A stretch of DNA of 41,579 nt from Telmatospirillum sp. GTDB taxonomy: Bacteria > Pseudomonadota > Alphaproteobacteria > Rhodospirillales > Magnetospirillaceae. Every line of letters starts with the position of its first letter. The stretch's first letter is position 1. The position numbers and the translations under genes are program-made. The notes below the pieces were generated by a model that was not told where the DNA came from, searched no databases, and saw only the letters and a program-made list of their open reading frames with translations. Location of the stretch: positions 1-41,579 of the forward strand of contig JARLJB010000225.1 in assembly GCA_031291415.1 (NCBI GenBank). The letters are read 5' to 3'. Below are positions 24,718 to 32,119 of this stretch, in pieces.

Positions 24718-24962
24718 AGATCGACATCCCGCGACGGCGCGGCATTGCGCTCGAAGACCTCACCAGGAAATGTTCGGAGATATTTGACAAAACCACCGCG
24801 CTTGCGCTCCATGGTCTTGCGGGCGATTTCCGCAGCCTCGACCGAGACCAGCGCGGCTACAGCCTTGCCGTGACGCGTGATCGTCACGAATTCGCCCTTG
24901 ATCGCCTCGTCGACGAGGCTCGAAAAGCCTGCCTTGGCATCTTTGAGGTTGATGATCATCAT
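24714..24962 (-). CDS. Phd/YefM-type antitoxin of the second pair
   Basis: An 82-residue protein, or 81 if the second ATG at 24959 is used, beginning MMIINLKDAKAGFSSLVDEA, then IKGEFVTITRHGKAVAALVS, the Phd/YefM DNA-binding domain. The C-terminal tail (KRGGFVKYLRTFPGEVFERN) would wrap the toxin. Two overlapping palindromes directly upstream are its likely operator. A longer reading upstream crosses that operator and is rejected. Confidence 0.9.
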   Translation of the reverse strand: MMIINLKDAKAGFSSLVDEAIKGEFVTITRHGKAVAALVSVEAAEIARKTMERKRGGFVKYLRTFPGEVFERNAAPSRDVDL

Positions 24963-24980
24963 GAAGCGCGCCTCTAAAAG

Positions 24981-25012
24981 GTGGTTACATGTGACCACAA
25001 TAGGCCATTGTG
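24981..25012 (-). promoter_or_regulatory. Double palindromic operator of the second toxin-antitoxin pair
   Basis: GTGGTTACATGTGACCAC (24981-24998) is an 18-base palindrome with one mismatched pair. It overlaps a second palindrome with perfect arms, CACAAT-AGGCC-ATTGTG (24996-25012). Both lie within 50 bases upstream of the antitoxin start. This is the arrangement expected for autoregulation by the toxin-antitoxin complex. Confidence 0.6.
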
Positions 25013-25202
25013 CCACGCAATTCAAGCAGCGCGTTCTGGCGCTCAGTAGCGGATATCCGAAGGGTGGCTCCCGCAGATAGCGAACAACCACCGCCGTTTT
25101 CCTGTCCTTGCACGCCAGAGCCCTACGCCGCGCAATACCTGTTGAATCCAGGCAGAATATGGCTTTCTTCATCATCCCTGTCGGGGTGAGCGTCTGAGCC
25201 TG

Positions 25203-25219
25203 CCCCGTTTTCAACGGGG
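25203..25219 (+). promoter_or_regulatory. Hairpin covering the trbB ribosome-binding area
   Basis: CCCCGTT (25203-25209) pairs perfectly with AACGGGG (25213-25219) around TTC. The 3' arm contains the only purine-rich stretch before ATG 25225, so the hairpin could limit trbB translation. There is no U tract, so it is not a standard terminator. The preceding 190 bases back to 25013 hold no gene that I can see. Confidence 0.4.
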
Positions 25220-25224
25220 ATCCG

Positions 25225-26244
25225 ATGGCGGCTTCGCATCACAATTCAGAAAGATCGGCACGCGGCGCGCGCATGCTGCGCACTGCGCTGGGGCCGGCGA
25301 TTGCGCGCTTCCTCGAAGACCCCACGATCGTCGAAGTGATGCTGAACCCCGACGGGCGGATCTGGATCGACCGCCTGTCCGAAGGCCTGTCCGACACGGG
25401 TGAGCGCCTCGCGGCGGCAGATGGCGAACGGATCGTCCGCCTCGTCGCACACCATGTTGGCGCCGAAGTGCATGCGGGCGCCCCACGCGTTTCGGCAGAA
25501 TTGCCAGAAACCGGAGAACGCTTCGAAGGCCTCCTGCCCCCGGTGGTGACTGCCGCGACCTTTGCGATCCGCAAGCCGGCCGTCGCTGTGTTCACGCTCG
25601 ATGATTACGTTGCCGCCGGAATCATGTCCGACGCCCAGGCCGAAGCCCTGCGGCAAGGCGTCGCGACTCGCGCCAACATCCTTGTCGCCGGCGGCACCTC
25701 GACCGGCAAGACGACACTTACCAATGCGCTGCTCGCCGAAGTCGCCAAGACCACCGATCGCGTGGTCATCATCGAAGACACCCGCGAACTGCAATGCGCC
25801 ACGCCCAACCTGGTGTCGATGCGTACCAAGGACGGCGTCGCCTCGCTTTCCGACCTTGTCCGCTCATCACTGCGCCTGCGCCCTGATCGCATCCCGGTCG
25901 GCGAGGTACGCGGCGCCGAGGCGCTCGATCTGCTCAAAGCCTGGGGCACCGGCCATCCGGGCGGTATCGGCACGATCCATGCCGGCTCCGCCATTGGCGC
26001 GATGCGGCGTCTGGAACAGCTGATCCAGGAAGCCGTTGTCACCGTGCCGCGCGCCCTGATCGCCGAGACGATCGATCTGGTGGCGGTCCTCGCTGGTCGG
26101 GGCGGCAAGCGCCGCCTCGCCGAACTCGCGCGCATCCACGGCCTCGGTCCGGATGGCGATTACCGCATCTCGCCCGCTGTCATCGATGACGGCGGGCTTG
26201 CTTCCCCCTCCCCCGCAACCATCGCCCAAGGAGAACACGCATGA
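25225..26244 (+). CDS. trbB: Conjugal transfer ATPase TrbB
   Basis: A 339-residue VirB11/PulE-type traffic ATPase of P-type mating-pair formation. The N-terminal domain includes [20 protein letters not shown]; Walker A is GGTSTGKTT; the Asp box reads [13 protein letters not shown]; the His box is [13 protein letters not shown]. Length matches TrbB (about 320-340). It forms a hexamer at the cytoplasmic base of the type IV secretion channel. The gene looks intact and is coupled to trbC by ATGA. Confidence 0.96.
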   Translation: MAASHHNSERSARGARMLRTALGPAIARFLEDPTIVEVMLNPDGRIWIDRLSEGLSDTGERLAAADGERIVRLVAHHVGAEVHAGAPRVSAELPETGERFEGLLPPVVTAATFAIRKPAVAVFTLDDYVAAGIMSDAQAEALRQGVATRANILVAGGTSTGKTTLTNALLAEVAKTTDRVVIIEDTRELQCATPNLVSMRTKDGVASLSDLVRSSLRLRPDRIPVGEVRGAEALDLLKAWGTGHPGGIGTIHAGSAIGAMRRLEQLIQEAVVTVPRALIAETIDLVAVLAGRGGKRRLAELARIHGLGPDGDYRISPAVIDDGGLASPSPATIAQGEHA

Positions 26245-26573
26245 ACAAGATCGCCTACCGTGCCCGCCATCGCCTTGGCGCGGCATTGTCCGCCACCGCG
26301 CTCGGACTGCTACTGGCTGGCCCGGCCCATGCCTCGGGCTCTTCGATGCCCTGGGAAGCACCGCTCCAGTCGATTCTCGATTCCATCCAGGGGCCCGTTG
26401 CCAAGATTATCGCGGTGATGATCATCATCGTCACCGGCCTCAGCCTTGCCTTTGGCGATACGTCTGGCGGCTTTCGCCGACTAATCCAGATCGTCTTTGG
26501 CCTCTCGATCGCCTTTGCCGCCAGTTCCTTCTTCCTTTCGTTCTTCAGCTTCAGCGGCGGGGCGCTCGTCTGA
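26241..26573 (+). CDS. trbC: Conjugal pilin precursor TrbC
   Basis: A 110-residue VirB2-type pilin subunit. It has a signal region (LGAALSATALGLLLAGPAHA) followed by two hydrophobic helices: IAVMIIIVTGLSLAFGDTSG with its upstream residues, and FGLSIAFAASSFFLSFFSFS. The mature protein would be about 77 residues, usual for TrbC. It overlaps trbB (ATGA) and trbD (TGATG). Confidence 0.92.
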   Translation: MNKIAYRARHRLGAALSATALGLLLAGPAHASGSSMPWEAPLQSILDSIQGPVAKIIAVMIIIVTGLSLAFGDTSGGFRRLIQIVFGLSIAFAASSFFLSFFSFSGGALV

Positions 26574-26854
26574 TGGTCGGCATGTCCGATCCGGTGAGCG
26601 CGGTGCCGGGCTTTGCAGTACCCGTGCATCGCGCGCTGACCGAGCCGATCCTGCTCGGCGGCGCCCCGCGCGCGCTGGCGATCCTGAACGGTACGCTCGC
26701 AGGCGCGCTTGGCCTGGGCCTACGCCTGTGGATCGTCGGCCTCGCCATCGGAGTGGCCGGTCATTTCGCGGGGGTCTGGGCGGCCAAGCGCGACCCCCTC
26801 TTTGTCGATGTCGTGCGCCGTCACTTGCGCACGCCCACGCACCTCTCCGTCTGA
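26573..26854 (+). CDS. trbD: Conjugal transfer protein TrbD
   Basis: A 93-residue VirB3-like membrane protein. The family pattern is present: GFAVPVHRALTEPILLGGAP, then RALAILNGTLAGALGLGLRL, a second hydrophobic stretch (WIVGLAIGVAGHFAGVWAAK), then DPLFVDVVRRHLR. ATG 26573 overlaps the trbC stop by one base. It looks intact. Confidence 0.93.
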   Translation: MVGMSDPVSAVPGFAVPVHRALTEPILLGGAPRALAILNGTLAGALGLGLRLWIVGLAIGVAGHFAGVWAAKRDPLFVDVVRRHLRTPTHLSV

Positions 26855-26870
26855 GCGCCGGATAGCAGCC

Positions 26871-27380
26871 ATGATGAACCTCACCGAATACCGCAGCCGC
26901 AACAACCGCCTCGCCGACTACCTCCCCTGGGTTGCGCTGGTCGGAAAGGGCGTGGTCCTCAACAAGGATGGCAGCTTCCAGCGTACCGCCCGGTTCCGGG
27001 GGCCGGATCTCGAAAGCTCAGTGCCATCCGAACTCATCGCGGTTGCCGGACGCCTCAACAATGCCTTCCGGCGCCTCGGGTCTGGCTGGGCCATCTTCGT
27101 CGAAGCCCAGCGCCATGCATCCGCGAATTATCCGGCCAGCATGTTCCCCGATCATGCCTCGGCGCTTCTCGATGCCGAGCGCAAGGCCGACTTCGAGGAA
27201 GCCGGCGCACATTTCGATTCCAGCTATTTCCTGACGTTTGCCTGGTTGCCGCCCGCCGAGGATACCGCGCGCGCCGAGACCTGGCTCTATGAAGGTCGCG
27301 AAACCAAAGGGATCGACGCTGGCGAAGCGCTCGCCGGCTTTGCCGATCGTACCGATCGGCTGCTGCGCCTGATCGACGCG
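26871..27380 (+). pseudogene. trbE: 5' fragment of trbE (VirB4-type ATPase)
   Basis: About 170 residues of TrbE are kept, from MMNLTEYRSRNNRLADYLPW, then VALVGKGVVLNKDGSFQRTA, to RTDRLLRLIDAF. TrbE is normally about 800 residues with its Walker motifs in the lost part. After 27380 the sequence is the antisense of a nucleotidyltransferase gene, so the remaining open frame to 27938 is meaningless. The end of trbE and the downstream trbJ-trbI genes are deleted, so this transfer apparatus cannot work alone. Confidence 0.88.
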
Positions 27381-27839
27381 TTCAGGCGTCAGCGGCCGGG
27401 GCGACGCCAGGGCATGGCCGGGCATATCGTGGAGCAGAATCCCGTCGCGCGCTATGTCGGTCCAGAAATATTCACCACGTGTCAGCGCGCGGTTCACCTC
27501 GTCCAGTGTGTGGACGATGATATTGACCAGCCGCCTGACCCTGGGATTGCGCAGGATCCTTTCCTCGATTTCGTACCAATATTCGGCGATGTCGGTGAGG
27601 TCGGGATGGCTGACGATGATCAGAAGATCGTAGTCGGACTGGTAGCCGTTCTCGGGTTCATCGACCCAGTCATTGCGCGCATAGCTGCCGAACAGAATAA
27701 TCTTGAAGACTTTGCCGCCGCGGCACCATGCCTGCGAGCGCCTTGCCGTCGCCTTCTCGAAGCCTTCGAGCAGAACGTTGGTCACATAAACCAGCTCCCG
27801 CTGTTGCACCGCCGGAAGATGGTCGAGATCGCTTCGCAT
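27380..27839 (-). pseudogene. N-terminal part of a nucleotidyltransferase (MNT) protein
   Basis: Begins at ATG 27839 with AGGAAA upstream (MRSDLDHLPAVQQRELVYVT). The polymerase-beta-type motif is intact: IILFGSYARNDWVDEPENGY, then QSDYDLLIIVS, followed by VNIIVHTLDEVNRALTRGEY and FWTDIARDGILLHD. In related sphingomonad proteins, as I recall them, a HEPN domain follows. Here the gene stops matching after ASPRPLTPE, where it meets trbE tail-to-tail near 27380. The open frame continues antisense through trbE to 27018. MNT activity could persist, but the HEPN half is gone. Confidence 0.75.
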
Positions 27840-28145
27840 CAGGTCATTTCCTCCAGACAGGCAGGGCATGGCAAGAAAAATTCACAACGCGTGCTTGGTA
27901 CGTGCCCAACCGGGCGCTGCGGGATTGCTCCACCTTAGTAAGGCCGCTAATTGCATATCACCCTGATCCGTAATATTTTTTCCCGGCATTGTGGCGTTTT
28001 GCATTGCACAAAAAGGCACGATGCAGCGGGTCAATCCAGTCGGTTCGCGGCGTGAGACACCGGGATCCGGCCACAAAGCAGGAGAAAGGACGATCGCTCG
28101 GCTCCGTGCGGCCTGAGGCGCCACCGACAGTCGATCGCATAATGG
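27840..28145. other. Intergenic region upstream of luxR
   Basis: A 306-base gap between the truncated nucleotidyltransferase gene and luxR, the right border of the plasmid-like segment. I see no gene. There is an AT-rich patch (27985-28000) and an imperfect inverted repeat with TGCAT (28000-28004) and ATGCA (28021-28025) at its ends, which might be a regulator site. No convincing lux box or -35/-10 pair could be fixed by eye, and no attachment-site repeat is seen. Confidence 0.4.
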
Positions 28146-28892
28146 ATGAAGCCATTTCAGATTGTGGATGATTTTCTGGCCGCCCTTGCCACGGTCGGCT
28201 CGGCAGAAGGTTTGCGCGTTGCACTCGACGCCGCCAAGAGCGCGATGGGCTTCGATTTTGTGGCCATGACCCACCACTGCGACAATGGCGAGGACAGGCC
28301 GCAGATGATCCGGCTGCACGATTATCCCCGGGCCTGGGAGTTCCAGTTCGATCGGCAGCGGCTGGGCCCCAGAGATCCGGTGCACCGCGCAAGCCGGGCA
28401 ACCTTGCTCGGATTTGCCTGGACCGAGCTCGGGCGGCTGATCCAGATGAGCGCAGCCGACCGGGCCGTGCTCGCAGACGCGCGGCATCACGGGATCGGCG
28501 AGGGTTTTACGGTTCCGGCGCATGTGCCGGGCGAACCCAATGGCTCGGTTTCCTTTGCCATGATGGCAGGACGCAGCCTGCCGCATGACATGCTGGCGAT
28601 CGCGCCGCTTGTCGCGGGCCACGCGTTCGAATGTGGCCGCCGACTCTGGCGGATGCGTCCGACGCCCGCCACTCGCCCGATGCTGACCCCGAGACAGCGA
28701 GAGTGTCTCAACTGGGTCATGCGCGGCAAATCCGATTGGGAAACCAGTCAGATCATGGGCTGTAAGCCCCAAACTGTGGTTCGCCATATCAAGCAGGCGC
28801 GCGAACGCTATGGTGTCGACAAACGTACATCGCTGCTCATCCGTGCTCTGTTGGACGGAACGCTCAGCCTCGCCGATCTTGATGCGGCCTGA
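28146..28892 (+). CDS. luxR: LuxR-type quorum-sensing regulator
   Basis: A 248-residue acyl-homoserine-lactone-responsive transcription factor. The N-terminal autoinducer-binding domain (about 5-165) keeps family positions in YPRAWEFQFDRQRLGPRDPV (Tyr, Asp-Pro), the downstream Trp of GFAWTELG, and GIGEGFTVPAHVPGEPNGSV (Gly). The C-terminal helix-turn-helix is LTPRQRECLNWVMRGKSDWE, then TSQIMGCKPQTVVRHIKQAR. It lies 75 bases upstream of luxI on the same strand, the classic cognate arrangement. Confidence 0.94.
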   Translation: MKPFQIVDDFLAALATVGSAEGLRVALDAAKSAMGFDFVAMTHHCDNGEDRPQMIRLHDYPRAWEFQFDRQRLGPRDPVHRASRATLLGFAWTELGRLIQMSAADRAVLADARHHGIGEGFTVPAHVPGEPNGSVSFAMMAGRSLPHDMLAIAPLVAGHAFECGRRLWRMRPTPATRPMLTPRQRECLNWVMRGKSDWETSQIMGCKPQTVVRHIKQARERYGVDKRTSLLIRALLDGTLSLADLDAA

Positions 28893-28943
28893 TATGCCCA
28901 TTTCTGGGAATAGCGTGAAACTGCCAAGCGCAAGAGGCTGAAG

Positions 28944-28960
28944 CTCCTGACCCCAAGGAG
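28944..28960 (+). promoter_or_regulatory. Hairpin enclosing the luxI ribosome site
   Basis: CTCCT (28944-28948) is the exact complement of AGGAG (28956-28960), separated by GACCCCA. AGGAG is the ribosome-binding site of luxI (ATG 28968), so the mRNA could mask it. The stem is only five pairs, so any effect would be moderate. Confidence 0.4.
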
Positions 28961-28967
28961 AAGAGCC

Positions 28968-29582
28968 ATGCTGCATATTCTGCCATTCCGGGCGAACTGG
29001 CGCCCGGTTCCCGAGCTTCGTGCCATGTTCATGGCGCGCAAGCGTGTCTTCGTTGATCTGCTTGGCTGGACCGTACCGGTTCATGACGGGCTTTATGAAA
29101 TCGACCAATTCGACCGGGCGGGCGCAATCTATCTGATCCTGACCGATGACAACGGTGCACATCGCGCGTCGGCCAGGCTGCTACCAACCGAGCGGGCGCA
29201 TCTGTTGGACACATACTTTACCGACTTGTGCGCGGCATCTCCCCCTTGCGGCCCCGCTGTTCGCGAGATCACCCGCTTCTGCCTCGACCGCCGGTTGCGG
29301 GCTGCAGAACGGCGGCTGGTCCGCGACGAGCTGGTGAAAGCGCTGGTCAACCATGCGCTCGGCCACGGCATCACCACTTATACCGGCGTTGCGGAAATGG
29401 CCTGGTTTCAGCAGATCCTTGCTTTCGGGTGGCAATGTCGCGCGCTCGGCCTCCCTCGCGAACATGAGGGCCAGCAACTCGCAGCGCTCAGGATCGACAT
29501 AACCCCGGACACGCCGGAGCAGCTGGCAAGCGCGGGAATCGCCATCGGGTTGGAACATGGGGAGAAACGTCATGCCGCATGA
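28968..29582 (+). CDS. luxI: Acyl-homoserine-lactone synthase (LuxI family)
   Basis: A 204-residue autoinducer synthase that joins an acyl group from acyl-ACP to S-adenosylmethionine. Conserved residues are all visible: Arg and Phe in MARKRVFVDLLGW with its Trp, the acidic pair in LYEIDQFD, the SARLLPTE segment (Arg), and Glu/Arg in VREITRFCLDRRLR. The C-terminal half (YTGVAEMAWFQQILAFGWQC) is typical of sphingomonad LuxI. AGGAG stands seven bases before the ATG. It overlaps the next gene by 11 bases. Confidence 0.96.
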   Translation: MLHILPFRANWRPVPELRAMFMARKRVFVDLLGWTVPVHDGLYEIDQFDRAGAIYLILTDDNGAHRASARLLPTERAHLLDTYFTDLCAASPPCGPAVREITRFCLDRRLRAAERRLVRDELVKALVNHALGHGITTYTGVAEMAWFQQILAFGWQCRALGLPREHEGQQLAALRIDITPDTPEQLASAGIAIGLEHGEKRHAA

Positions 29583-30450
29583 TCATGCCACTCCCTCGCC
29601 CCGTCTGCTCGATCAGCTTGCGACATTGCTGAGCGACCAGGGCTACCTTTACTTGCCCGGTCTTGTCCCGGCGCACGATGTCGAGGAACTGGCGGCGGAT
29701 CTCGCCCCGTCCTTTGCTGCAACGCCCTTTTGCGAGGGCGATTTCTACGGCGAAAGGACCCAGCGCTTCGGCGGCTTGCTGACCCGTTCACCAAAGGCCG
29801 CCCAGTTTGTCGCGCATGCTGTGGTGCTCGGCATTGTAGAACGGGTGCTGGGTCCCTTTTGCGACAATCTGCAACTCAATCTGACTCAGGCCATTGCGAT
29901 CCACCCCGGCGCCCCCGCCCAGTTTCCACATCGTGACCAGGACATGTGGCGCGGAGAAACCGGGCGCATCGAATACCTCGTCAACGTGATGTGGCCGTTT
30001 ACCAATTATACGCCGCAGAACGGCGGGACGCTGATCTGGCCGGGTAGCCATGCTCCCGACGGCCTGCATGTAGGAAGCGAACGCGAGCCACTCGGCGGCA
30101 TCATGGAGCCGGGTTCGGCATTGCTGTTTCTTGGTTCGACGCTGCATGGGGCAGGAGCGAACCGCAGCAAGACCGTGCGGCGAGGCATGATCGTCAGCTA
30201 TTGCCTCGGCTGGCTCAAACCCTACGAAAACCAATGGCTTGTCTATCCACCTGATGTGGCCAGAACGTTCTCGCCCGAGCTGGCCGCGCTCGTCGGCTAC
30301 CGCCAGCATCGCCCCAATCTCGGCAATGTCGAAGGTCGCTGCCCATCCCTGCTCTTGGGCGAAGTGCCAAGCAGCCCCTTGGGCGCTGCCGATGCCCTGC
30401 GTCCCGAGCAGATCGAGGCCGTCGCTGCCTATGCAGCCGGTCAGCAATGA
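29572..30450 (+). CDS. Phytanoyl-CoA dioxygenase-like protein next to luxI
   Basis: A 292-residue Fe(II)/2-oxoglutarate oxygenase of the PhyH family. The metal triad appears as His120 and Asp122 in FPHRDQDMW and His192 in STLHGAGANRS, with the 2-oxoglutarate-binding Arg likely in the following SKTVRRGMIVSYC. ATG 29572 lies inside the luxI end. PhyH-like genes beside luxI are known from sphingomonads, but their substrate is unknown; modification of the acyl chain is one idea. It is coupled to the next gene by a four-base overlap. Confidence 0.9.
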   Translation: MPHDHATPSPRLLDQLATLLSDQGYLYLPGLVPAHDVEELAADLAPSFAATPFCEGDFYGERTQRFGGLLTRSPKAAQFVAHAVVLGIVERVLGPFCDNLQLNLTQAIAIHPGAPAQFPHRDQDMWRGETGRIEYLVNVMWPFTNYTPQNGGTLIWPGSHAPDGLHVGSEREPLGGIMEPGSALLFLGSTLHGAGANRSKTVRRGMIVSYCLGWLKPYENQWLVYPPDVARTFSPELAALVGYRQHRPNLGNVEGRCPSLLLGEVPSSPLGAADALRPEQIEAVAAYAAGQQ

Positions 30451-31073
30451 ACGCGGGCCAGACATCCGCGCGGGTCTATGAGGCGCTGCGTCGGCGCCTC
30501 ATGGAACGCGCTTATACCCCCGGCGCGCGCCTTGATCCCCAACTCATCGCCGACGAGCTGGCGAGCAGCACCACGCCGGTGCGCGATGCACTCCACGTGC
30601 TTGCCGGCGAAGAACTGGTCCAGCTGGGTCCGCATGGTGGCTTCGCTTGCGCCATGATCGACGAGCCGGGTCTCGTTGATCTCTATGCCTGGAGCAGCGC
30701 GGTGCTGAACCTTGCGCTACGCGACCGCAAGCGAGTCATGGCGGCGCCTGTCGAAGCGAAAGGGGAAATTTCGTCCGAATCGCTCGCCGTGCGCGCGAGA
30801 GAGCTTTTTCAGGCTATGGCCGACGCTTCGGCCAACATTGAACACGGCCGGGCAATGCGGCGGATCAATGCCCGGCTGCATGGCGCACGGCTAACCGAGG
30901 CAACCATATTCCAAGACGCAACCGAGGAACTCGACGATATTGCGCAATGCTATGCCGCGCATGATCTGCCCGATCTTCGCCGACGGCTTGGACGGTACTG
31001 GCGCCGACGCCGGCTTGTAGCTGCGAGGGTGGTTCGCCAGCTCTATCGCACCTCGACATCTCGCGACGGCTGA
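30447..31073 (+). CDS. GntR-family transcriptional regulator
   Basis: A 208-residue protein with an N-terminal winged helix (SARVYEALRRRLMERAYTPG, then ARLDPQLIADELASSTTPVR, then DALHVLAGEELVQLGPHGGF) typical of GntR, and an all-helical C-terminal part like a short FCD domain, the ligand-binding region. It overlaps the PhyH-like gene (ATGA) and lies 102 bases before the lasso precursor, so it may control that operon. No ligand can be read from the sequence. Confidence 0.88.
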   Translation: MNAGQTSARVYEALRRRLMERAYTPGARLDPQLIADELASSTTPVRDALHVLAGEELVQLGPHGGFACAMIDEPGLVDLYAWSSAVLNLALRDRKRVMAAPVEAKGEISSESLAVRARELFQAMADASANIEHGRAMRRINARLHGARLTEATIFQDATEELDDIAQCYAAHDLPDLRRRLGRYWRRRRLVAARVVRQLYRTSTSRDG

Positions 31074-31175
31074 ACAAGTTCCAGATATTTCCCGTATAAG
31101 TTTCGGATAAGCCACTCCGACGCATAGATTTCCTTGGCCGCACCCAACGCGGCGAACAAGCAAGGAGAAGCGATC

Positions 31176-31340
31176 ATGCAACGCAATGACACCAGTCGCG
31201 CCACGACCGGCCGCACTTCGAGCACGGGATCCGACGTGATCGAACTGGGCATCGCCAGTCTCGACACCAAGGGCCCTCCGGGCGTCGGCCATGATGCCGT
31301 TGGCGAATTGATCGGCGGCGAAGGGCTCAGCCACGACTGA
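31176..31340 (+). CDS. Lasso peptide precursor
   Basis: A 54-residue precursor. AAGGAG stands ten bases before ATG 31176. The leader (residues 1-32) ends IELGIASLDTK, matching the astexin-type pattern LGxASxxT(K/R) with Thr at the penultimate position. The core (33-54, 22 residues) begins GPPGVGHDAVGELIGG and ends LSHD. Gly1 and Asp8 of the core would form an eight-residue macrolactam ring, leaving a 14-residue loop and tail. It is not one of the published lasso sequences I can recall. It is followed by a hairpin and the B and C processing genes. Confidence 0.93.
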   Translation: MQRNDTSRATTGRTSSTGSDVIELGIASLDTKGPPGVGHDAVGELIGGEGLSHD

Positions 31341-31380
31341 GCGGCAGCGCCCAGTCAAACTGACGCACTGCGTCATGCGG

Positions 31381-31405
31381 GTCCGGCGGGGATCCCCCGC
31401 CGGAC
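31381..31405 (+). terminator. Strong hairpin between lasso precursor and processing genes
   Basis: GTCCGGCGGGG (31381-31391) and CCCCGCCGGAC (31395-31405) form a perfect 11-bp stem with the three-base loop ATC, followed by TTGTATT. Hairpins in this position are common in proteobacterial lasso operons, where they stabilise the precursor mRNA or attenuate transcription into B and C. The weak U tract suggests partial read-through. Confidence 0.75.
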
Positions 31406-31447
31406 TTGTATTCATGTGCCAACCGGATTGCGCCGAAGGAATGTTCG

Positions 31448-32119
31448 ATGGCTTTTACGCTTGGGGCGCATATCCACGCTTGCATTGATGCCGACGTCCC
31501 CATTTTCCTCGATCTTGCGGCGGATCGCTATTTTCGACTGAAGCCAGATGCCGAAGCCGCATTCCGGCGGCTGGCCACGAACGAAGCGCCACAAGCCGAG
31601 GATCCCGCACGCCTCGCCGAGCTCGTTACGATGGGCATTCTCCGCGACATCGGCATGCGACCGTCGGAGACATTCGACCTTCTGACGCCTCCACCTCCCC
31701 TTGATGACGAACTGTCCGGCGACGCAAGGCCGCCGTTGCACATTCTGGCCGGTATCGTCTTCTCCAGACTCCGCATTCGTCTTGCCCAGCAACGTGCCAT
31801 GCGTTTGCTGCTTGACCTTGATGTCGCGCGCAATGCCGGTCCCCCACCCGCCCGCCAGGACGAAGCCGGACGCAAGCTGGCCGCAGAAATGGTCGGCGGC
31901 CTTGCGCACAGCGACATGATTATGGCGCCGGCTGGCCGCTGCCTCGAACGCGCTCTCGCGCTTGTCGGCCATCTGAGGCGCGTCGGCGAACGGGCAGACC
32001 TGGTGCTTGGCATCACGGCCCGGCCGTTTTCGGCACATTGCTGGGTACAGCAGGGCCCCTTGCTGCTCGGCGACCGGATCGAACGCGTCAGCACCTTCAC
32101 GCCGATCGCGGTGCTGTGA
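31448..32119 (+). CDS. Lasso B protein: fused RRE and leader peptidase
   Basis: A 223-residue maturation protein. Residues about 1-80 form a PqqD-like recognition element (FLDLAADRYFRLKPDAEAAF) that would bind the leader. Residues about 100-223 form a transglutaminase-like cysteine protease with Cys165 (GRCLERALALVGHLRR), His197 (FSAHCWVQQGP) and Asp209 (LLLGDRIE). It cleaves the leader after Lys32 and passes the core to the C protein. ATG 31448 has GAAGGA upstream. The stop overlaps the C gene (TGATG). Confidence 0.93.
   Translation: MAFTLGAHIHACIDADVPIFLDLAADRYFRLKPDAEAAFRRLATNEAPQAEDPARLAELVTMGILRDIGMRPSETFDLLTPPPPLDDELSGDARPPLHILAGIVFSRLRIRLAQQRAMRLLLDLDVARNAGPPPARQDEAGRKLAAEMVGGLAHSDMIMAPAGRCLERALALVGHLRRVGERADLVLGITARPFSAHCWVQQGPLLLGDRIERVSTFTPIAVL

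Noticed and set aside
27018-27839. A longer nucleotidyltransferase protein running to 27018
   Set aside because: The part beyond about 27380 reads antisense through trbE and has no HEPN-like pattern.
26709-27938. A single 409-residue protein combining TrbE and downstream sequence
   Set aside because: After about 27380 the frame is the antisense of a nucleotidyltransferase gene, so it is a deletion artefact and not a fusion protein.
31176-31340. Ring closure at Glu12 of the lasso core
   Set aside because: Known lasso rings have seven to nine residues; Asp8 is the only acidic residue in that range.
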